Shown: positions 13,299 through 13,433 of the stretch, piece by piece
How the letters are laid out: each line of letters starts with the position of its first letter
Numbering within the stretch: the stretch's first letter is position 1
Source of the DNA: Burkholderiales bacterium
GTDB taxonomy: Bacteria; Pseudomonadota; Gammaproteobacteria; Burkholderiales; Burkholderiaceae_F
Reading direction: 5' to 3'
NCBI GenBank assembly: GCA_024641225.1
Contig: JAHEDN010000025.1
Coordinates: 1-13,433 of the forward strand
Length of the DNA: 13,433 bases
Program-made: the position numbers and the translations under genes
The notes under the pieces: generated by a model
What the model was told of the DNA's origin: nothing
Databases searched by the model: none
The model's input: the letters and a program-made list of their open reading frames with translations, nothing else

Positions 13299-13433
13299 AT
13301 GAAACTGCGCGCTTTTCCTACTTTGCTTCTCATCGCCGGCGGCCTTTCGCTAGGCATCGCCCACGCGGCCGGCCTCACGCCGATCGAGCAACTCGGCAAG
13401 TCGATCTTCTCCGACGACAGCCTCTCGATCAAC
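13299..13433 (+). CDS. Exported di-haem cytochrome c peroxidase/MauG-family-like protein, N-terminus only
   Basis: The first 45 codons are present and the gene runs off the right edge. MKLRAFPTLLLIAGGLSLGI then AHAAG is a Sec signal peptide with cleavage after about residue 24. The mature start GLTPIEQLGKSIFSDDSLSIN matches the usual opening of bacterial di-haem cytochrome c peroxidase and MauG-type proteins (LTP.E.LGK..F.D..LS), which is normally followed by a CxxCH haem site. That site would lie just beyond the window, so the call is provisional. ATG 13299 is directly preceded by AAGGAG (too close) and by GGAAGG at 13284-13289 (nine-base spacing). An in-frame ATG at 13266 would add eleven polar residues and spoil the signal peptide. 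The protein would act in the periplasm, reducing peroxide with electrons from c-type cytochromes. Confidence 0.65.
   Translation, partial: MKLRAFPTLLLIAGGLSLGIAHAAGLTPIEQLGKSIFSDDSLSIN

Overview
This is a GC-rich, densely packed chromosomal window, most likely from a betaproteobacterium (Rhodocyclales or Burkholderiales type). The basis is protein content and layout: a class I-length PurB, cytochrome c' beside a b561-type cytochrome, a BepA-type M48 protease divergent from moaC, and a thioredoxin-reductase-like ferredoxin-NADP reductase. I see no rRNA, tRNA, CRISPR array, insertion sequence or phage gene. The species assignment is inference.

Left part (1-3655). The window opens in the last codons of secF. 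A five-helix cytochrome b561-family membrane protein follows on the + strand, convergent with a periplasmic cytochrome c' on the - strand; a perfect 8-bp-stem hairpin between them can serve as a shared terminator. purB (- strand) comes next and is divergent from a glutathione S-transferase gene (+ strand), with palindromes in the shared upstream region.

Middle part (3656-6686). An ornithine cyclodeaminase/mu-crystallin-family reductase (-) and a DAO-family FAD oxidoreductase (+) are divergent, with only 24 bases between their start codons and a mirrored TAGAAT/ATTCTA pair across the junction. Together they look like an oxidase/imine-reductase pair acting on an amino or imino acid. Then comes a small exported orphan protein of lower GC, flanked by two stretches of about 260-270 bases without recognisable genes.

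Right-centre (6687-10202). A compact - strand operon runs moaC, a short MscS-like channel protein, a soluble protein made only of MgtE-type N and CBS domains, then full-length MgtE. The last three genes overlap and the two downstream ones use GTG and TTG starts with good ribosome binding sites, so they are probably translationally coupled. This is the most unusual arrangement in the window: a magnesium channel made together with a detached copy of its own sensor half and a cage-less MscS relative.

Right end (10203-13433). Divergent from moaC is an exported BepA-like M48 metalloprotease with C-terminal TPR-like repeats, then a probable terminator, a ferredoxin-NADP reductase of the thioredoxin-reductase type with a histidine-rich N-terminus, a 191-base gap with small inverted repeats, and the first 45 codons of an exported protein resembling the start of di-haem cytochrome c peroxidase/MauG-family proteins.
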